Assembly: GCA_013811945.1 (NCBI GenBank)
Contig: JACCUI010000056.1
Span: 1 to 42,978, forward strand
DNA from: Pyrinomonadaceae bacterium
Lineage (GTDB): Bacteria; Acidobacteriota; Blastocatellia; Pyrinomonadales; Pyrinomonadaceae
DNA length: 42,978 nucleotides
Direction of reading: 5' to 3'
Under the pieces are notes generated by a model. That model did not search any database. It was not told the origin of the DNA and saw nothing but the letters and a program-made list of their open reading frames with translations. Positions 40,518 through 42,978 of this stretch are shown here, piece after piece (the stretch's first letter is position 1; each line of letters starts with the position of its first letter). The translations under genes were made by a program, and so were the position numbers.

Positions 40518-42974
40518 CTAGTACAGCTTGGACAATTCGATTCCAGAGTAATACGTCTTGAGGATTTGTGCGTGACTTAAGCCCTGACGGGCCAAGCCAT
40601 AAGCGCCTACCTGGCACATACCGACGCCATGACCCCACCCGCGACCGGTGAATACGAAGCTCGTAACGCGCCCTTCGGAATCATATTTGCGATCGATGAC
40701 AAAGAGTTGTTCGCGCAATCCTAGTGAGGATCGGATCCGGCCACCGCGCACGTGGCCGACACCCTGGGCGCCAATGACTTCCAAATCAATTGCACGCCGT
40801 GAACTCCCCCTGACAGCCACGCGCACGTCGGTGATTGGCCCAATGCCGCGAGCAGCGCGTGCGAGGCGGGCCTGAACCTGACCCAGTGATAGTTCCCTCG
40901 ACCAATTTGTGAATGGCGAAAACCTCTCGGCAGAAGCGCCATTCAACGCCGGACGCACTTCAAGATAGTCAATCTCACCGGCTGCGTTTACATGAAACAC
41001 AACCGGCTCGCCGCCAACCAGAGCAACCGTGCCCACCGGGAATACGCCCTCGCCGATTTGCCGGAATAGATACGCGTCGGGCCTAACCCTGATTGGCTGG
41101 TCTTTTCCTCTAGTCGAACGCAAGACCAGAGCGCCGTCAGTGGTTGGTCGCGAAGTCCCTTTCTGCAGTTGCAATAGCAAACGCGCATCAAGCAAGCGCG
41201 AGATAGTGTGCAAGGTTCGAGCACGCGACATCGGTTCGCGCAGACGCAGAGTTGCGTCCGGAAAAACTGATAGGTAGCCATCGCGAACCAGCAACGCGAC
41301 ATCAGCACGATTCGCCGAGGGCACATCGCCCACATCGCGAAGCGGAAGGAAGTATTCCACGTCAGCGTTATTGAACAGGATATCAGCTCGGCTCTCGCCG
41401 AAGACCGCGGCGTTCAAGGCAGTGGCAAAAGCTGCCGGCCGGTTTACCTCCTCCGTTACTACCGGCGCTGTCTGCCGCGAAATTCGAGCAACTAAGGCAA
41501 GCCACTGACGAACCTCAGCCACCGGAGCGGGTGATGTCAGCCAGTTATCGGACAGTTGGGAAGGCAGTGATGCGAAGCTGTGAATGGTCAACAACGCGGC
41601 GTCGCGCGCTAACGGAAGGTTCCTTTCCTCACGCAATACGGCGGGTTCGCGCGTAGTCCTGATGATGAAAGGCGCAAAGGCCGCCGGACCTTCGACGCTG
41701 CACTCATGCCCGCGAAGATACGGGACTGCATGATTAAAGATGTTACCGGCATCTTCGGTACGGCCGCCGCAAGTAGAAGTGTAAAGAGCGTTGATGGGCT
41801 CACCGTTGTAGGTCGCAATCAGTCCGCGCGTTTCGTCAACCGCCCGAGTCGAGAGCGGATGTTCTGATGAGAGTCCTCGATAAACCTGGGAGCGAGTAGT
41901 CGGCAAAAGATCGAACCCTTGCGATTGAAACTGGCCACGATTTCGCAAAGCGTAGGTGCGGGCCGCGATCGCCTGGGCCTTGAGCGCTTCAAGCGCAGGA
42001 TAGCCGCCCGGCGAGAGCTCATTAGCGACTACGCCGCGAACATAGTCTTCCAGCCCGAGTACGTTGACGACCGTCAGGGAGCCGCGCGTGTTTGTGAAAA
42101 CTTCTATGCGACCGCGGTAGGGCCTCTCATTGAAACGAACGGGAGTCTTTGCTTCGTCGTCGGAGGCAAGAACGACAGGCGCGCTGGAGCTGAAACTACG
42201 GGTAGACCCTGAGAAGCCGACCACCTCACGAGAGGGAGCGCTCAGGCGCGCAGCGAGACGAAGATTACCGGCTGACGGTCGCGGTTGAGTGGGTTGACTC
42301 AGGTTCGAAGACGTTGCTATCGCGGAAGGCTGCGAGGACGCGGCTATGCTCGATTGAAAAACTCTGGCATCGAAGCCGGCGTCGTTTAATCTTGCACTCA
42401 GTTCTTCTGCTTCCGCGCGGGAAAGCCTATTTCCTAGAATCAATCCCCACGTCTTAGTTTCCACGTCCAGGGTAATCTGAGAGTCCTCGCTAATAGCCTC
42501 CCGTATTTCGCGAGACTTTTGTTCCGCCTCTGAGCGCGAAGCGGCTCCCCCGACCGCGATCCGATAGGAGTTTTCGACATTAGGAGGCAACGGAGATAGG
42601 AGCCGTGGCTCGAGTCGCACTCGGGCAACATCAAGAGCAATCAAGTTTGTGCCGGAATCGCTCGCATTCATCAAACGTCCGGTCGTGGAAACTATCGCCG
42701 AGCGCACATCGGTGGCAAGAGCGACGCGGATCTTCGGCTCTGGTCCAGGGATTAGTTCAGTAGCGGGTTGACGTAGCGAAACGGGTGTCCCGGTAGCTGG
42801 GCCGCTCCAAGGTTCCCCGGCTGGCGCAGTAGTTACCGGCTGATTGGCCGGCAGTTGTGCGCGCCTCGGCCGGGTTTCGTCAGCTCTTTGTTGTCCGAAT
42901 ACTGCAGTAGCGTAGAGAGACTGCGAGAACAGAATGATGAAGGCGATGGCTTTTCTTGCGAGGGAACCGCGCAT
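40518..42974 (-). CDS. SpoIID/LytB-domain protein with SPOR-like and SLH-like segments
   Basis: The 818-aa protein has a signal peptide (core IAFIILFSQSLYATAVFG). A SPOR-like pair of repeats lies at about residues 130-215 (YRIAVGGAASRSEAEQKSRE, WGLILGNRLSRAEAEELS). The SpoIID domain follows at about 285-440 (YRGRIEVF, VLGLEDYVRGVVANELSP, LKAQAIAARTYAL, YTSTCGGRTEDAGNIF). An SLH-like stretch comes next (DGYLSVFPDATLRLREPMSR). A far C-terminal block, GRGWGHGVGMCQVGAYGLA, is the second conserved part of SpoIID. SpoIID is a lytic transglycosylase on stem-peptide-free glycan in spore formers. In a Gram-negative-type cell it probably acts on peptidoglycan during division or remodelling. The start codon lies 4 bp from the window edge, so an upstream start cannot be ruled out. 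Confidence 0.88.
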   Translation of the reverse strand: MRGSLARKAIAFIILFSQSLYATAVFGQQRADETRPRRAQLPANQPVTTAPAGEPWSGPATGTPVSLRQPATELIPGPEPKIRVALATDVRSAIVSTTGRLMNASDSGTNLIALDVARVRLEPRLLSPLPPNVENSYRIAVGGAASRSEAEQKSREIREAISEDSQITLDVETKTWGLILGNRLSRAEAEELSARLNDAGFDARVFQSSIAASSQPSAIATSSNLSQPTQPRPSAGNLRLAARLSAPSREVVGFSGSTRSFSSSAPVVLASDDEAKTPVRFNERPYRGRIEVFTNTRGSLTVVNVLGLEDYVRGVVANELSPGGYPALEALKAQAIAARTYALRNRGQFQSQGFDLLPTTRSQVYRGLSSEHPLSTRAVDETRGLIATYNGEPINALYTSTCGGRTEDAGNIFNHAVPYLRGHECSVEGPAAFAPFIIRTTREPAVLREERNLPLARDAALLTIHSFASLPSQLSDNWLTSPAPVAEVRQWLALVARISRQTAPVVTEEVNRPAAFATALNAAVFGESRADILFNNADVEYFLPLRDVGDVPSANRADVALLVRDGYLSVFPDATLRLREPMSRARTLHTISRLLDARLLLQLQKGTSRPTTDGALVLRSTRGKDQPIRVRPDAYLFRQIGEGVFPVGTVALVGGEPVVFHVNAAGEIDYLEVRPALNGASAERFSPFTNWSRELSLGQVQARLARAARGIGPITDVRVAVRGSSRRAIDLEVIGAQGVGHVRGGRIRSSLGLREQLFVIDRKYDSEGRVTSFVFTGRGWGHGVGMCQVGAYGLARQGLSHAQILKTYYSGIELSKLY

Positions 42975-42978
42975 TACC

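Overview
The window looks like a chromosomal segment of an Acidobacteriota bacterium, probably class Blastocatellia (Pyrinomonadales-like). This is an inference from protein style and not a database result. The clues are a winged-helix/TolB-like/TPR membrane regulator, a zinc-ribbon TonB-family protein, a VIT-vWA exported protein, a small Cys-rich protein beginning DHVRIAAPCKADW, moderately high GC, and many short palindromic intergenic repeats. No rRNA and no CRISPR array were seen.

Region 1 (about 139-15672) is a degraded integrative island in a tRNA-Glu(UUC) gene. An intact tRNA-Glu lies at 15629-15704 on the minus strand. A 45-bp copy of its 3' part, from CCA to the anticodon loop, lies at 139-183. 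A broken tyrosine-recombinase tail lies next to the intact tRNA. The cargo is almost entirely exported protein: a tandem PAN-domain protein, two small secreted proteins, a very large RHS/YD-repeat protein (about 2250 aa, interrupted by two apparent single-base frameshifts, with a five-copy EEIPDEA linker motif), and three tandem paralogues with a BamE/SmpA-like N-terminus and an invariant GKCVP tail. A membrane-bound winged-helix regulator and a divergent excisionase-like small DNA-binding protein sit at the left end. A truncated fourth copy of the tandem paralogue is joined to the integrase remnant.

Region 2 (15705-27981) holds envelope and accessory genes: a TonB-family protein, a VIT-vWA protein, a small conserved Cys-rich protein, a penicillin-acylase-family Ntn hydrolase, an outer-membrane beta-barrel, two VTT (DedA-like) membrane proteins and a DnaQ-type exonuclease. 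The spaces between them are rich in inverted repeats, including a perfect 50-bp inverted repeat.

Region 3 (28029-35697, plus strand) is housekeeping: pyrE, truA, then the envelope/isoprenoid cluster uppS-cdsA-dxr-rseP-ispG. Dxr and IspG supply the MEP isoprenoid pathway, UppS makes the undecaprenyl carrier, CdsA makes CDP-diacylglycerol, and RseP is the intramembrane site-2 protease.

Region 4 (35946-42974, minus strand) carries tmk-holB, hfq, miaA, a possible tiny membrane protein, a Uma2-family nuclease-like protein, and a large SpoIID/LytB-domain protein with SPOR-like and SLH-like segments. At least two dispersed palindromic repeat families (R1 at 25456 and 38221; R2 at 30482, 35822 and 37736) punctuate regions 2-4.

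The most unusual item is the island. It carries no recognised replication, conjugation or restriction genes, only a set of secreted proteins that appear to share a small Trp/Cys beta-rich module, around a giant exported RHS protein.
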